Shown here one piece after another: positions 34,689-44,112 of a stretch of DNA of 64,000 nt. The notes beneath the pieces are model-generated. The model was not told the DNA's origin. It ran no database searches and saw only the letters and a program-made list of their open reading frames with translations. The stretch is from the NCBI RefSeq assembly GCF_003633755.1, contig NZ_RBIL01000002.1, positions 2,170,001-2,234,000 on the forward strand. Direction: 5' to 3'. The DNA is from Solirubrobacter pauli. GTDB lineage: Bacteria; Actinomycetota; Thermoleophilia; Solirubrobacterales; Solirubrobacteraceae. The position numbers were made by a program, and so were the translations under genes. Each line of letters begins with the position of its first letter. Position 1 is the stretch's first letter.

Positions 34689-36305
34689 TTGGCCGACACA
34701 TCGAGGATCGAACGGGTGGCGCGCGAGGCGTTCGGCTTCCCGTCACTGCGTGCGGGGCAGCGCGAAGCCATCGAGGCGGCGCTGGAAGGCCGCGACGTGC
34801 TCACCGTCATGTCCACCGGCGCCGGCAAGTCCGCGATCTACCAGATCGCCGGGCTCCTCACCCCGGGCTCGACCATCGTCGTGTCCCCGCTGATCGCCTT
34901 GCAGCGCGACCAGGTCGACGGGCTCAACGAGGTCGCGGCGGGCGGCGCGGCGCAGCTGAACTCCTCGCTCCCCAAGGGCGAGCGCGAGGAGGCGCTGCAC
35001 GAGCTGGCCGAGAACGCGCTCGAGTTCCTCTTCCTGGCGCCGGAGCAGCTGGCGCGCAAGGACGTGCTCGACGAGCTCGCGGTCGCCGACATCTCGCTGT
35101 TCGTGGTCGACGAGGCGCACTGCGTGAGCGAGTGGGGCCATGACTTCCGGCCGGAGTACCTGCGGCTCGGGGCGGCGATCCAGGCCCTGGGGCGCCCGCC
35201 CGTGCTGGCGCTGACCGCGACGGCCGCGCCGCCGGTGCGGGACGAGATCGTGACGCGGCTCGGCCTGCGCGACCCGGTCCTGCTGATCCGCGGCTTCGAC
35301 CGGCCCAACCTGCGCTTCTCGGTCGAGCGCTTCCACGGCGAGCAGGGCGCCGAGCGCAAGCGGCGGGCGCTGATCGAGCGCATCCGCGAGTCCACGCCGC
35401 CCGGGATCGTCTACGTGAGCACGCGCCGCGAGGCCGAGGAGCTCGCCGCCGAGCTGTGCACCGACGAGCTGCTCGCCGCCTCCTACCACGCCGGCATGAA
35501 GTCGGCGGAACGTGAGGACGTGCAGGAGCGCTTCATGGCCGGCGACCTGAACGTCGTCGTGGCCACCACCGCCTTCGGCATGGGCATCGACAAGGCCGAC
35601 GTGCGCTGGGTCTTCCACGCCGAGGTCGCCGAGTCGTTGGACGCCTACTACCAGGAGGCCGGCCGCGCCGGCCGCGACGGCGAGCCCGCCGAGATCGTCC
35701 TCTTCTACCGGACCGAGGACGTCGGCCTGCGCCGCTTCTTCGCCGGCGGGCACCTCGAGGTCGACGAGCTCGCCCACGTGCTCGACGCGGTCCGCCGCGG
35801 CGTGCCGGCCGCGGAGTTGAAGGCCAAGGCCGACCTGTCGGACACGAAGCTCGCCTCCGCGCTCTCACGGTTGGAGGACGCGGGCGCCGTGCACGTCGAG
35901 ATGGACGGCGAGGTCTCCCCGGTGTCCGACTCTCCGTCCTCCGAGCTGGTCACCGCCGCCGCCGAGGCCGAGGAGATGCGCCGCTCGTTCGACCGCTCCC
36001 GCGTCGACATGATGCGCGCCTACGCCGAGACCGACGACTGCCGCCGCGCCTTCATCCTCAGCTACTTCGGCGAGCCCTTCGAGCCCCCGTGCGGGAACTG
36101 CGACAACTGCGAGGCCGGTCGCGTGAGCGCCCCGCCCGCCGACGTCCCCTTCCCCGTCGGCGCCCGCGTCGCCCACGGCTCCTGGGGCGAGGGCGTCGTC
36201 CAGCGCTACGACGACGACATGATGGTCGTCCTCTTCGACGAGGCGGGCTACAAGACCCTCGCCCTCGAAGTCGTCCGCGAGCGCGAGCTGCTCACCTCGG
36301 TCTAA
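34689..36305 (+). CDS. recQ: ATP-dependent DNA helicase RecQ
   Basis: 538 residues from a TTG start. Helicase motifs: Walker A MSTGAGKS (41-48), [17 protein letters not shown] (about 141), [12 protein letters not shown], and motif [12 protein letters not shown]. The RQC zinc site is [14 protein letters not shown]...CGNCDNC. No HRDC domain follows. Instead the last 50 residues ([24 protein letters not shown]) look like the small SH3/Tudor-like end of PcrA/UvrD helicases. It unwinds recombination and replication intermediates. It is the only plus-strand gene inside the dcw region, splitting murG from murC. Confidence 0.94.
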   Translation: MADTSRIERVAREAFGFPSLRAGQREAIEAALEGRDVLTVMSTGAGKSAIYQIAGLLTPGSTIVVSPLIALQRDQVDGLNEVAAGGAAQLNSSLPKGEREEALHELAENALEFLFLAPEQLARKDVLDELAVADISLFVVDEAHCVSEWGHDFRPEYLRLGAAIQALGRPPVLALTATAAPPVRDEIVTRLGLRDPVLLIRGFDRPNLRFSVERFHGEQGAERKRRALIERIRESTPPGIVYVSTRREAEELAAELCTDELLAASYHAGMKSAEREDVQERFMAGDLNVVVATTAFGMGIDKADVRWVFHAEVAESLDAYYQEAGRAGRDGEPAEIVLFYRTEDVGLRRFFAGGHLEVDELAHVLDAVRRGVPAAELKAKADLSDTKLASALSRLEDAGAVHVEMDGEVSPVSDSPSSELVTAAAEAEEMRRSFDRSRVDMMRAYAETDDCRRAFILSYFGEPFEPPCGNCDNCEAGRVSAPPADVPFPVGARVAHGSWGEGVVQRYDDDMMVVLFDEAGYKTLALEVVRERELLTSV

Positions 36306-36322
36306 CCGCGCGAGACCCTGCC

Positions 36323-36338
36323 GGCGGCGATTGCCGCC
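36323..36338 (+). terminator. small GC hairpin after recQ
   Basis: GGCGGC-GATT-GCCGCC, a 6-bp stem with a 4-base loop, lies 18 bases past the recQ stop. There is no T-run. It is weak alone, but a much stronger hairpin follows at 36391-36428. Confidence 0.35.
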
Positions 36339-36390
36339 ACGCGCGCGGCACCCGCCCAGCGCGCGGCGCCCGCCATGCGCGGGGAGTCTT

Positions 36391-36428
36391 GCCGGCCGCG
36401 CGCGACGTCCTGTCGTCGCGCGGCCGGC
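36391..36428. terminator. strong hairpin between convergent recQ and lipoprotein genes
   Basis: GCCGGCCGCGCG(CG)AC at 36391-36406 pairs with GTCGCGCGGCCGGC at 36415-36428, a 14-bp stem with a two-base bulge. It lies between the converging 3' ends (recQ stop 36305, lipoprotein stop 36444), so it probably acts in both directions. The rest of the 138-base gap has no gene. Confidence 0.55.
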
Positions 36429-36443
36429 GGTCTCCCCCGAGGT

Positions 36444-36767
36444 TCAGCTGCCGTCCGCCGCGGCGTTCATCTCGTCCTGCGCCGCCTCGAGCTGCTCGCG
36501 CGCCTCGTCCGGGATGTTCGCGTCCTTCGCCGCGTCGATCGTCTCGTTCGCAAGGTCGTTCATGTCCTCGTTGATCTCCTTCGCCGCCTGCTCGGCGTCC
36601 TTCGTGCCGTTCTGAACGTCCTTCGCCGTCTGCTGCGCGTCCTTCTGGACCTCGGCGGCGTGGTCCCGGATGTCCTCGACCTTCTTCTCATCGACCCCGG
36701 TCCCACCGCACGCGGCGATGGTGAGCGAGACGGCGACGGCCGTGGCGGTGAGAACCTTGCGAATCAT
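36444..36767 (-). CDS. small helical lipoprotein
   Basis: 107 residues from the ATG at 36767, which has AAAGGA six bases upstream; the frame extends to 36836 but without a good start. A signal peptide with a lipobox (LTIAACGG) predicts lipid attachment at the Cys. The rest is rich in Asp, Glu, Lys, Ala and Gln and reads as one long amphipathic helix (EVQKDAQQTAKDVQNGTKDA, EQAAKEINEDMNDLANE). Such proteins often lie along the membrane or wall. No family function is recognised. It sits between murG and recQ inside the dcw region. Confidence 0.8.
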   Translation of the reverse strand: MIRKVLTATAVAVSLTIAACGGTGVDEKKVEDIRDHAAEVQKDAQQTAKDVQNGTKDAEQAAKEINEDMNDLANETIDAAKDANIPDEAREQLEAAQDEMNAAADGS

Positions 36768-36945
36768 GGGAGTTCCTTTCGTCGGGGAGTGACGTGGACT
36801 CTGCCGTCCGCTCGCACCCCCGACCTCAGGGAACACCCGGAACCCGCACCCTGAACGTGCCTCGTCGGGGTGCGGCTATCCGCCCATCCAGGAATCCGCG
36901 CCATCGCCGAACCACATCAACTCACCACTCGCTTGGTGCTGGTCA

Positions 36946-36970
36946 CTTTGCTGGGCAGAGCCCAGCAAAG
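36946..36970 (-). terminator. hairpin after murG
   Basis: CTTTGCTGGG (36946-36955) and CCCAGCAAAG (36961-36970) form a perfect 10-bp stem with a 5-base loop, 88 bases past the murG stop. It can be extended on the outside by GGT/ACC after a 2x2 mismatch. A smaller CACCA...TGGTG stem lies next to it. No T-run follows. It is a likely end for the mraZ-murG transcript. The rest of 36768-37057 contains no gene that I can support. Confidence 0.5.
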
Positions 36971-37057
36971 CCACCACGCGCACCGCGACGCCCGACGGTG
37001 GGCTCCCGGACGCGAATCGCACCCGAGAGCGCCGCTCGGAGTGAACGCCGCGCCCGC

Positions 37058-38116
37058 CTACCCGCGCCCGCGCGCGGCCGCGTCGAGGACCTCACGCGCG
37101 ATGTCCGCCGCCGCGTTCGGCCGGGCCAGGGCGAGCGACGCCGCGGCCATGTCCTCGCGGGCGGCCAGGACCGCGTCGGTCTCGGAGCGCAAGCGTTCCG
37201 CCGTGACCTCGTTGTCCGGGAGAACGCGGGCGGCGCCGGCGTCGGCCATCCAGCGGGCGTTGGTGGTCTGGTGGTCGCCGGTCGCGTGCGGATACGGGAT
37301 GAGCACGGCGGGGAGGCCGTACTGGGCGAGCTCGAACACGGAGCCGCCCGAGCGGGCGACCGCCGCGTCCGCGGCGGCGAGGGCGATGCCAAACGGCGTC
37401 AGGTAGTCGAGCAGGACGTAGTGCTCGCCGGGGGCGGACAGGTCCGGGAAGTCGCGCGTGCCCGCGACGTGGATCACGCGGTACGGGGCGTCCTTGAACG
37501 CCTCGACGGCCGCGTGGTTGATCGAGCGGGCGCCGAGGGAGCCGCCGAAGATCAGGACGGCGGTCTCCTCCGGGCCGATGCCGAGCTGGGCCCGGGCCCG
37601 GGCGCGGTCGGCGTAGACGGCGGGGACCGGACGGCCGGTCACGTGAACCCGGGTGGGGTCCTCATGGCCCTCGAGCGGGAACGCGAGGCAGAGCTTCACC
37701 GCACGCTTGGCGAGCAGGCGGTTCGTCAGGCCGAGGTGGGAATCCGCCTCGGAGAGGACGAGCGGGATCTTCGCGCGGGTCGCAGCGAGGCCGACCGGGC
37801 CGGCCACGTAGCCACCGCCGCCGAGGACGGCGTCCGCCTGGCGGGCCTTGAGGATCTTGCGGGCCGCGCCGAGCGCGCCGACCGCCTTGCCGACCGCGCG
37901 GGCGGCCTTCAGCGGGTTCGAGCGGCTGATGCCCTCGACGTTGATCGTGTCCAGCTCGTAGCCGGCCTTGGGGACCAGCTCGGCCTCGGCGCGCTCCCCG
38001 CCGACGAAGGTGACCTGGGCGCCCTCAGCTCGCAGCGCGTCGGCGACCGCGATCGCCGGCACCACGTGCCCCGCTGTCCCCCCGGCCGCGATGACGATCC
38101 TTGGCGGCGGCGTCAC
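37058..38116 (-). CDS. murG: UDP-N-acetylglucosamine transferase MurG
   Basis: Adds GlcNAc to lipid I to make lipid II on the inner face of the membrane. 352 residues from the GTG at 38116, just before RIVIAAGGTAGHVVPAIAVA; the frame is open to 38179. Other blocks: VLGGGGYVAGPVGLAA, SEADSHLGLTNRLLAKRA (the usual EQN is a variant), FGGSLGARSINHA, and the sugar-nucleotide site RSGGSVFELAQYGLPAVLIPYP (read in parts) with DHQTTNARWM. The 5' end overlaps the ftsW 3' end by 92 bases, which is unusually long. Confidence 0.95.
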   Translation of the reverse strand: MTPPPRIVIAAGGTAGHVVPAIAVADALRAEGAQVTFVGGERAEAELVPKAGYELDTINVEGISRSNPLKAARAVGKAVGALGAARKILKARQADAVLGGGGYVAGPVGLAATRAKIPLVLSEADSHLGLTNRLLAKRAVKLCLAFPLEGHEDPTRVHVTGRPVPAVYADRARARAQLGIGPEETAVLIFGGSLGARSINHAAVEAFKDAPYRVIHVAGTRDFPDLSAPGEHYVLLDYLTPFGIALAAADAAVARSGGSVFELAQYGLPAVLIPYPHATGDHQTTNARWMADAGAARVLPDNEVTAERLRSETDAVLAAREDMAAASLALARPNAAADIAREVLDAAARGRG

Positions 38117-39260
38117 GAGCGGACTTCGATCGGACGGGGACGGCGTTGAGCGCATGGGCGTGGCCGCCCGAGGCGACATTGAGCAGCACGCCCATCGAGG
38201 CGAGCAGCGTGATCAAGCTCGTCGAGCCCGACGAGATGAACGGCAGCGGGACGCCCGTCAGCGGCGCGAGGCCGAGGATGGCGTAGACGTTGAGCAGGGC
38301 TTGGCACAGGATGAGTGAGGTGATGCCGCCGGCGACGAGTTTGGCGTAGATGCCCTTGGCCTTCTTGGCGGTCTGCAGCCCGGCGTAGGCGATGATGCCG
38401 TACAGGCTCAGCAGACCGAGGATGCCTGCCACGCCGAGCTCCTCACCGATGATGGTGAGGATGAAGTCCGTGTGGGCCTCAGGAACGTAGTAGATCTTCT
38501 GGATGGACTGGCCCAGGCCGTTGCCGAACAGACCGCCCGAGCCGATCGCGATCAGCCCCTGCACGGACTGGAAGCCCTCCTCCGTGGCGTGCGCCCACGG
38601 GTTCAGGAACGTCATCAGGCGATCGCGCCGGTAGGGCTCGACGACCGCGAAGAGCATCACGAGCGTCGCGCCGGCGCCGGCCACGAGCCCCAGCTGGCGC
38701 ATCGGCAACCCGGCCGTGACCAAGAGCATCGCCATCGTGAAGCAGATCACGAGGCAGGTGCCCAGGTCCGGCTGCGCCGCGATCAGCAGCACCGCTGCGC
38801 CGCCGACGCCGATCACCGGCCCGATCACCGTCTTGATGTTCCGCGCGATCTTGGGCCTCGTGGCGATCACCGTCGCCACGTGCAGCACGAGCGCGAGCTT
38901 CATGACCTCGCTCGGCTGGAACGTCAGCGGCCCGGCACCGAGCCAGCGAGTGGCGCCGTTCACGTTCACGCCGACCCCCGGCACCTTGACCAGCACGAGC
39001 ATCACGAACGCCGCGAAGAGCAGCGCCTTCGTGTACCTGCGGATCAGGTTGAGATCCAGCCGCGAGACCACGTGCATGACCATCAACCCGAGCGCACCGT
39101 GCATCAGGTACTTGACGAGGTACGTCGTCCCGTCGCCCTGACCTTCGAGCATCGTCTTGGCGCTGGACGCCGAGTAGACCATCACCGCGCCACCCGCCAG
39201 CAGGCAGAACGTGGCAGTCAGCAGCAGACGGTGTTCTAGTGGCTGCTGCGATCGGCCCAT
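38025..39260 (-). CDS. ftsW: septal peptidoglycan polymerase FtsW (SEDS family)
   Basis: 411 residues with ten membrane segments. SEDS markers are present: WLGAGPLTFQPSEVMKLALVL, RRDRLMTFLNPWAHA, DFILTIIGEELG and PLPFISSGSTSLI. It polymerises glycan strands with FtsI. The membrane core ends near LLNVASGGHAHAL. The remaining ~45 residues are basic and low-complexity and run through the first 92 bases of murG in another frame. Either this tail is real or a stop was lost by mutation or sequencing error. Confidence 0.94.
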   Translation of the reverse strand: MGRSQQPLEHRLLLTATFCLLAGGAVMVYSASSAKTMLEGQGDGTTYLVKYLMHGALGLMVMHVVSRLDLNLIRRYTKALLFAAFVMLVLVKVPGVGVNVNGATRWLGAGPLTFQPSEVMKLALVLHVATVIATRPKIARNIKTVIGPVIGVGGAAVLLIAAQPDLGTCLVICFTMAMLLVTAGLPMRQLGLVAGAGATLVMLFAVVEPYRRDRLMTFLNPWAHATEEGFQSVQGLIAIGSGGLFGNGLGQSIQKIYYVPEAHTDFILTIIGEELGVAGILGLLSLYGIIAYAGLQTAKKAKGIYAKLVAGGITSLILCQALLNVYAILGLAPLTGVPLPFISSGSTSLITLLASMGVLLNVASGGHAHALNAVPVRSKSARDAAAKDRHRGRGDSGARGAGDRGRRRAAS

Positions 39261-39341
39261 CGAGCCGCTGTTCGGTGCCGGGGGCCGGTCCCCTGCCGAG
39301 AATCCCTGGAAACTCTGAGAACGGCCCCGCGGCGCTCATCT

Positions 39342-41267
39342 TCACCTCCTGGCCGTAGCGGACGTTCCGGTGACGAACGGCCAGCCCGGTTCGGCCGCCA
39401 CACGGGCGCGCACCCGGCGCGGAGGCGTCCGCGGGCGGTGCCCGAAGCGGCCGCCCGTGGCCTGCAGGCGCGTCGTGGCGAACGTCCGCCAGCGCCCGCC
39501 GTGCAGCGACTGCAGCTGCACCCGCTTCGCGATCCCCGGCGGCGCACCGCTGACGCGCCCTTCGATCCGCCCGGCGCGGGTGATCCGCACGGCGATCTTC
39601 GGCACGACGTGCACCGACAGGGCGACCGTGCGGCCGCCGTGCGCGAACGTCAGCACGCGGGACGCGCCGGGCGCAGGCAGGAAGCTGAAGCGCCCCGCGC
39701 TGTCCGTGACCGCTCGCCCGGCGCCGACCGGAACCGCGCCCCGCGCACGCAGGAGGCTGGCGACCGTGACCACCTCGCCGGCGAGCGGCCGCCCGTCCAC
39801 GCGGGTCAGCGCACCCGTCACCTTCCGGCGCTCACCCCAGCGAACGGTCACGACCGACCGGCCGGACGCGAACGCCGCGCTGAGCCGCGATTCCGTGGTC
39901 ACGGGAGCGGGAGCGGGAGCGGGCGCGGGCGGCGGCGGGCCGGCCGCGACGACCGGCTCGGGTGTCGATGCGGCGTTGGGGACGGGTGTCGGCGTGGCCG
40001 TCGGCGTCACGACCGGCGCGACCGGCAGCCGCGCGGTCGGCTCGGAGACCGCCTCCGCCGCGCCCTCCGCGTTGCTCACGCGGACCTTGAAGCGCAGCCG
40101 CAGCCCGGCGTCCTCGGCCGTCGGCGTGTACACGGGGCCGTCGGCGCCCGCGATGTCCGACCAGACGCCGTCCTCGAGCCGCTGCCAGCGACGCGCGTAC
40201 GCGAGGTTCGCGCCGGTCCACGCGCCGTCGTCGGCGTACAGGGTCGCGCTGCCCGAGATGCGGGGCGCACGCGTCGACGTCGGGGCCGGCACGTTGTCGA
40301 CCAGGAACCGGACGGGCCCGTGGACCCCCGTGCCCGTCAGCGTCGCGTCGGCGGCGAGCAGCGTCGCCTCGTGCTCTCCCTCGGCGAGCCGCGTCGTGTC
40401 GACCGCCAGGGCGCCCGACACGCCGAGCGGGCACGGCACCGCGAGCCCGAACGAGCAGTCGCGCGCCCGCTCGGCGACCACCGCGCCGTCCACGAGCAGC
40501 TGCTCGCGCCGGACGCCGCCGCCCTTGTCGTGCGCGGCGTACGCGATCGTCCGCGTGCCCGTGAGCGCACCGGCCGCGAGCAGCGAGCCGGACACCGAGC
40601 TCACGACCGGGGGCGAGTCGTCGCGCAGGTCGATCGACGCCGAGTGCACGTGGAGCCACGAGTTGCCCGTGCAGGCGCCGCCGCCGCCGCAGTCCAGGCG
40701 GGCGGTCAGCGTGGTCTGGCCGCGCAGCCCGCCTCCCGCCTGCAGCTCGGGGCCGGCGGACGTCGCGCCGCCGAAGTTCGGCCGCGCGTCGTAGAACGCC
40801 TGGCTGGGCCCGGTGAGCGTCGTCACCACGCTGGTGCCGAAGGGCTGGTTCGCCGCCTGCCCGTAGGTCCGGGAGAGGCGGAACCCGGCGATGTCGGTGT
40901 CGGCCGGCGCGGTGAACGTCCACCCCGCGGTGCTGGCCGGCTGCGTCGAGATCGCGGCGCCCATCGCCCCGCCCGCGAGCCCGCAGGAGTTGCCCCACCC
41001 CGAGTACGAACCCCAGTAGAACGGTGCCCACCCCGACGTCGACCCGTTGGCGCACGACTCGACCGTGTACGTCCCCGCCCGCGCCGCCGCCGGTGCGACG
41101 ACCAGCAGCGCCACGACCAGCAGCGCGAGCACGAGGGCGACCGGGCGCAGCCGCGCGCGGGCGCGCCGACGGGCCGGCCGTGGCCGACCGCCCCGCCGGG
41201 GACGGGTGCGCCGAGCGAGCGGCGCACGCGGCCGGCGGCCGGCCGACGTGATCGCGGACGAGCTCAC
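39342..41267 (-). CDS. secreted multi-domain surface protein of unknown function
   Basis: 641 residues. The N-terminus is extremely Arg-rich (first 42 residues) and is followed by one hydrophobic export segment ([20 protein letters not shown]). Next come a Gly/Ser/Trp-rich domain with [16 protein letters not shown] and CGLAGGAMG (about 70-210, lectin-like in look), an Ig-like region ([18 protein letters not shown]), a [20 protein letters not shown] module (about 330-395), a Pro/Ala linker (about 405-450) and two C-terminal sandwich modules ([20 protein letters not shown]). This plan is common in exported proteins of this order. No enzyme motif is seen. It is coupled to the ATL gene (four-base overlap) and sits between mraY and ftsW, where murD is usually found. 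Confidence 0.72.
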   Translation of the reverse strand: MSSSAITSAGRRPRAPLARRTRPRRGGRPRPARRRARARLRPVALVLALLVVALLVVAPAAARAGTYTVESCANGSTSGWAPFYWGSYSGWGNSCGLAGGAMGAAISTQPASTAGWTFTAPADTDIAGFRLSRTYGQAANQPFGTSVVTTLTGPSQAFYDARPNFGGATSAGPELQAGGGLRGQTTLTARLDCGGGGACTGNSWLHVHSASIDLRDDSPPVVSSVSGSLLAAGALTGTRTIAYAAHDKGGGVRREQLLVDGAVVAERARDCSFGLAVPCPLGVSGALAVDTTRLAEGEHEATLLAADATLTGTGVHGPVRFLVDNVPAPTSTRAPRISGSATLYADDGAWTGANLAYARRWQRLEDGVWSDIAGADGPVYTPTAEDAGLRLRFKVRVSNAEGAAEAVSEPTARLPVAPVVTPTATPTPVPNAASTPEPVVAAGPPPPAPAPAPAPVTTESRLSAAFASGRSVVTVRWGERRKVTGALTRVDGRPLAGEVVTVASLLRARGAVPVGAGRAVTDSAGRFSFLPAPGASRVLTFAHGGRTVALSVHVVPKIAVRITRAGRIEGRVSGAPPGIAKRVQLQSLHGGRWRTFATTRLQATGGRFGHRPRTPPRRVRARVAAEPGWPFVTGTSATARR

Positions 41268-41704
41268 GCCGCCGCCTTGGCCGTCGCGCGGGCCGGGGGC
41301 CGTGAGCCCGCCGGAGCGGCCGCGTCGAGCGCCGCGGACGCGCCGCGCACCGGGGGCCGCGGGTCCGCCTCATCGGTCGCCGCCGGCGCGGCGTCGGCGT
41401 CCGGTGGGCGCCAGGCCGGCGGGCGGATGCGGCGCGACGGCGTGGCTCGGCCGCCGTCGAACTCCAGGCCCTCCGCCTCGAGGCGGCGGCGGACCTCGGA
41501 GGGGTCGCCGAGGGCGGTGCCGCCGATCGTGCCGTCCGTCTTCAGGACGCGGTGGGCGCCGTCCAGGGCTTCGCGGATGAAGCGCTGGTTGAGGGCGCGG
41601 GCGTGGCGCTCGTTGCCGCCGGCCGCCGCGGCGAGGTCGCCGTAGCTGATCCAGTGGCCGGGCGGGATGGCGGCGACCGTCGCGCGGAGGCGATCGAGGT
41701 CCAT
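41264..41704 (-). CDS. alkyltransferase-like (ATL/MGMT-fold) protein
   Basis: 146 residues. The first 88 match the MGMT/ATL DNA-binding fold: [26 protein letters not shown] and the active-site region [15 protein letters not shown]. Repair-active MGMT has PCHRV at that point and ATL proteins usually have Trp in place of Cys; here the residue is Ala (GAHRV). It therefore cannot dealkylate DNA by the normal route. It may mark O6-alkylguanine for nucleotide excision repair, as known for ATLs. The C-terminal 58 residues are an Ala/Pro/Arg-rich disordered tail. It shares a four-base overlap with the secreted protein gene. Confidence 0.8.
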   Translation of the reverse strand: MDLDRLRATVAAIPPGHWISYGDLAAAAGGNERHARALNQRFIREALDGAHRVLKTDGTIGGTALGDPSEVRRRLEAEGLEFDGGRATPSRRIRPPAWRPPDADAAPAATDEADPRPPVRGASAALDAAAPAGSRPPARATAKAAA

Positions 41705-41820
41705 GAGTGGCTCCTTCCAGTGGGTTGTCTCCGCACATGAAGGGGCCTGCGGCGGGGGATCAGCCGCTGGGGGCGTGGATTGGCACAGAGTTGGTGCAGA
41801 TCTGTGACGGGGCGTGACGA

Positions 41821-41841
41821 AGCCGCGCGGAAGGCGCGGCT
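41821..41841 (-). terminator. hairpin directly after mraY
   Basis: AGCCGCGC (41821-41828) and GCGCGGCT (41834-41841) form a perfect 8-bp stem with a 5-base loop, touching the mraY stop codon. No T-run. It may end or attenuate the mraZ-mraY transcript before the ATL gene. The rest of 41705-41820 shows no gene. Confidence 0.45.
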
Positions 41842-42806
41842 CAGATCACGGACTGCTGGTACAGCGTGAAGCCGATCGCCGCGCACACCGCGGCGACGAT
41901 CCAGAAGCGCAGGATGATCTTCGTCTCCGACCAGGCCTGCAGCTCGAAGTGGTGGTGGATCGGCGCCATCAGGAACACGCGCTTGCGGAACGTCTGGAAG
42001 GCGAAGACCTGGATCATCACCGACAGCGCCTCGATCACGAAGATGCCGCCGAGGATGATCAGCAGCACCTCGGTCTTGGTCATCACGGCCATGCCCGCGA
42101 TCGCACCGCCCAGGCCCAGTGACCCGGTGTCGCCCATGAAGATCGAGGCCGGGAACGAGTTGAACCAGAGGAAGCCGACGCACGCGCCGACCAGGCAGCC
42201 CGCGACGAGCGAGAGCCCGAGCTGGTCGGTCGTGAACGTGATCGCGATGTAGGCCAGCAGCACGATCGACGCGCAGCCCGCCGCGAGGCCGTCCAGGCCG
42301 TCGGTGAGGTTGACCGCGTTGGTGGTGCCGGCCACGACCAGGTAGATGAAGAACGGATACAGGTAGCCGAGGTCGATCGTGGCGTCGACGACGCGCAGGT
42401 TGAGCGTGTCCGGCAGGTCCGCGAGCCGTGTGGCCACGAGCCACAGCCCCACCGAGATCAGGATCATCACCACGAGCTTCGTCCGCCCGCGCAGGCCGAG
42501 CGAGCGCTTCTTCATCAGCTTCGTGTAGTCGTCGGCGAAGCCCAGCAGCGCGCACGCGACGGCGGCGCCGAAGACGCCGATCGCCCGCCAGTCGAGGTCG
42601 GTCAGCAGCAGGAACGGCACCGCGATCGCGGTGAAGATGATGATCCCGCCCATCGTCGGCGTGCCCGCCTTGGAGTGGTGCCCCTCGGGGCCCTCCTCGC
42701 GGATGTTCTGGCCGAACTCGCGCGCGCGCAGGAACGAGATGAACTTCGGCGACAGGAAGATGCAGATCAGCAGCGAGGCGGTGCCCGCGATCAGGACCTC
42801 ACCCAC
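41841..42806 (-). CDS. mraY: phospho-N-acetylmuramoyl-pentapeptide transferase
   Basis: Makes lipid I from UDP-MurNAc-pentapeptide and undecaprenyl phosphate. 321 residues from the GTG at 42806, which overlaps the murF stop by eight bases; the longer frame is murF shadow. About ten membrane segments with the key loops [33 protein letters not shown] (the DDxxK motif), [15 protein letters not shown] and [15 protein letters not shown] (HHH loop) are all intact. Confidence 0.97.
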   Translation of the reverse strand: MGEVLIAGTASLLICIFLSPKFISFLRAREFGQNIREEGPEGHHSKAGTPTMGGIIIFTAIAVPFLLLTDLDWRAIGVFGAAVACALLGFADDYTKLMKKRSLGLRGRTKLVVMILISVGLWLVATRLADLPDTLNLRVVDATIDLGYLYPFFIYLVVAGTTNAVNLTDGLDGLAAGCASIVLLAYIAITFTTDQLGLSLVAGCLVGACVGFLWFNSFPASIFMGDTGSLGLGGAIAGMAVMTKTEVLLIILGGIFVIEALSVMIQVFAFQTFRKRVFLMAPIHHHFELQAWSETKIILRFWIVAAVCAAIGFTLYQQSVI

Positions 42807-44112
42807 GGGCCAGCGCCTCCGCGACCGTCTCGAGGCCGATGCCCCGCGAGGCCTTGACCAGCACGATGTCGCCGGGGTGCACGAGGCCGGCGGTGATCTC
42901 CGCGGCCTCGGCGGCGTCCGTGGCGAGGTGCAGCTCGCCGTTGAACGTCTCCGGCATGGCGGTCGTGGACAGCGGACCGACCGCGACGAGGACATCAACG
43001 CCGGTTGACGCGGCGTGCTTGCCGATCTCCCGGTGCGCGTCCAGCTCGCCCTCGCCGAGCTCGAGCATGTCCCCGAGAACGGCCACGCGTCGCCCCGTAG
43101 GCGCCTGCGTGGCGAGATCGTCAAGCGCGGCGACCATGGACAGCGGATTGGCGTTGTAGCAGTCGTTGATCACGACGACCCCGCTGGCGAGCTCGACGTG
43201 CTCGCCGCGCAGCGCGCCGAACTGCACGTCCACGGGCCCGCTCGGCTCCACGCCGACGGCCTGCGCCGCGGCCACCGCGGCGAGCAGGTTGACGAGCTGA
43301 TGACGCGCCCGGAACGGCACCTCGAGCTCCACGACCAGCTCGCGCGCGTTGATGCGCACCTTCGGCGGGTCGAAGTCGTCGAGGAAGACGTCCGTGCCGA
43401 AGCGGATCACGTCCAGGTCCTCGCCCAGGTACGGGTCCAGCAGCGGGACGTCGGCCGGGATCACCGCGACGGGGACGTGCGCGAGCAGCTCCGCCTTGGC
43501 CCGCGCGACGCCTTCCAGCGAGCCCACGAGCTCGATGTGGACCGGGCCGACGTTCGTGATGACGCCCACGTCCGGCTCCGCGATCCGGGCCAGCTCGTCG
43601 ATCTGCCCGAAGCCGCGCATGCCCATCTCGAGCACGAGCACCTCGGTGCCCTCGGGCGCGGCGAGCACGGCGAGCGGCAGGCCGATCTCCGTGTTGAAGT
43701 TCGCCGGGTTGGCGGCGACGCGGCGGTGCGGCGCGATCAGGGCGGCGATCAGCTGCTTCGTCGACGTCTTGCCGACCGAGCCGGTGACGCCGATCACGGC
43801 CGCGTCCAGCTCCCGGCGCCAGGCCGTGGCCAGCGTCTGCAGCGCCAGCAACGGGTCCTCGGAGACGAGCACGGCGCCACCGGACAGCCCGTCCGCGTGC
43901 TGCGGATCCACGAGCACGCCCCAGGCGCCCGCACCGAGTGCCTGCGCCGCGAACCGACCACCGTCGACGCGCTCGCCCGGCAGGCCGACGAACAGGTCCC
44001 CGGGCTCGATCGAGCGGGTGTCGATCACCGCGCGGGTCGGGCCGCCGTCCCCCGCCGCGACCAGCCGCGCGCCCGCCGCTTCCGCGATCCGCTCCGCGTT
44101 CCACGACCTCAT
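42799..44112 (-). CDS. murF: UDP-N-acetylmuramoyl-tripeptide--D-alanyl-D-alanine ligase
   Basis: 437 residues. Mur ligase motifs: GVTGSVGKTSTKQLIAAL (ATP loop), LEMGMRGFGQIDELA (conserved EMG), NVGPVHIELVGS, NDCYNANPLSM and AVLGDMLELGE. It adds D-Ala-D-Ala to complete the stem peptide. It overlaps murE by four bases upstream and mraY by eight bases downstream, so the three are tightly coupled. Confidence 0.97.
   Translation of the reverse strand: MRSWNAERIAEAAGARLVAAGDGGPTRAVIDTRSIEPGDLFVGLPGERVDGGRFAAQALGAGAWGVLVDPQHADGLSGGAVLVSEDPLLALQTLATAWRRELDAAVIGVTGSVGKTSTKQLIAALIAPHRRVAANPANFNTEIGLPLAVLAAPEGTEVLVLEMGMRGFGQIDELARIAEPDVGVITNVGPVHIELVGSLEGVARAKAELLAHVPVAVIPADVPLLDPYLGEDLDVIRFGTDVFLDDFDPPKVRINARELVVELEVPFRARHQLVNLLAAVAAAQAVGVEPSGPVDVQFGALRGEHVELASGVVVINDCYNANPLSMVAALDDLATQAPTGRRVAVLGDMLELGEGELDAHREIGKHAASTGVDVLVAVGPLSTTAMPETFNGELHLATDAAEAAEITAGLVHPGDIVLVKASRGIGLETVAEALARG

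Noticed and set aside
36768-37057. tRNA gene or small RNA in the gap after murG
   Set aside because: No cloverleaf with a T-loop GTTCGA could be built; only the listed hairpins are supported.
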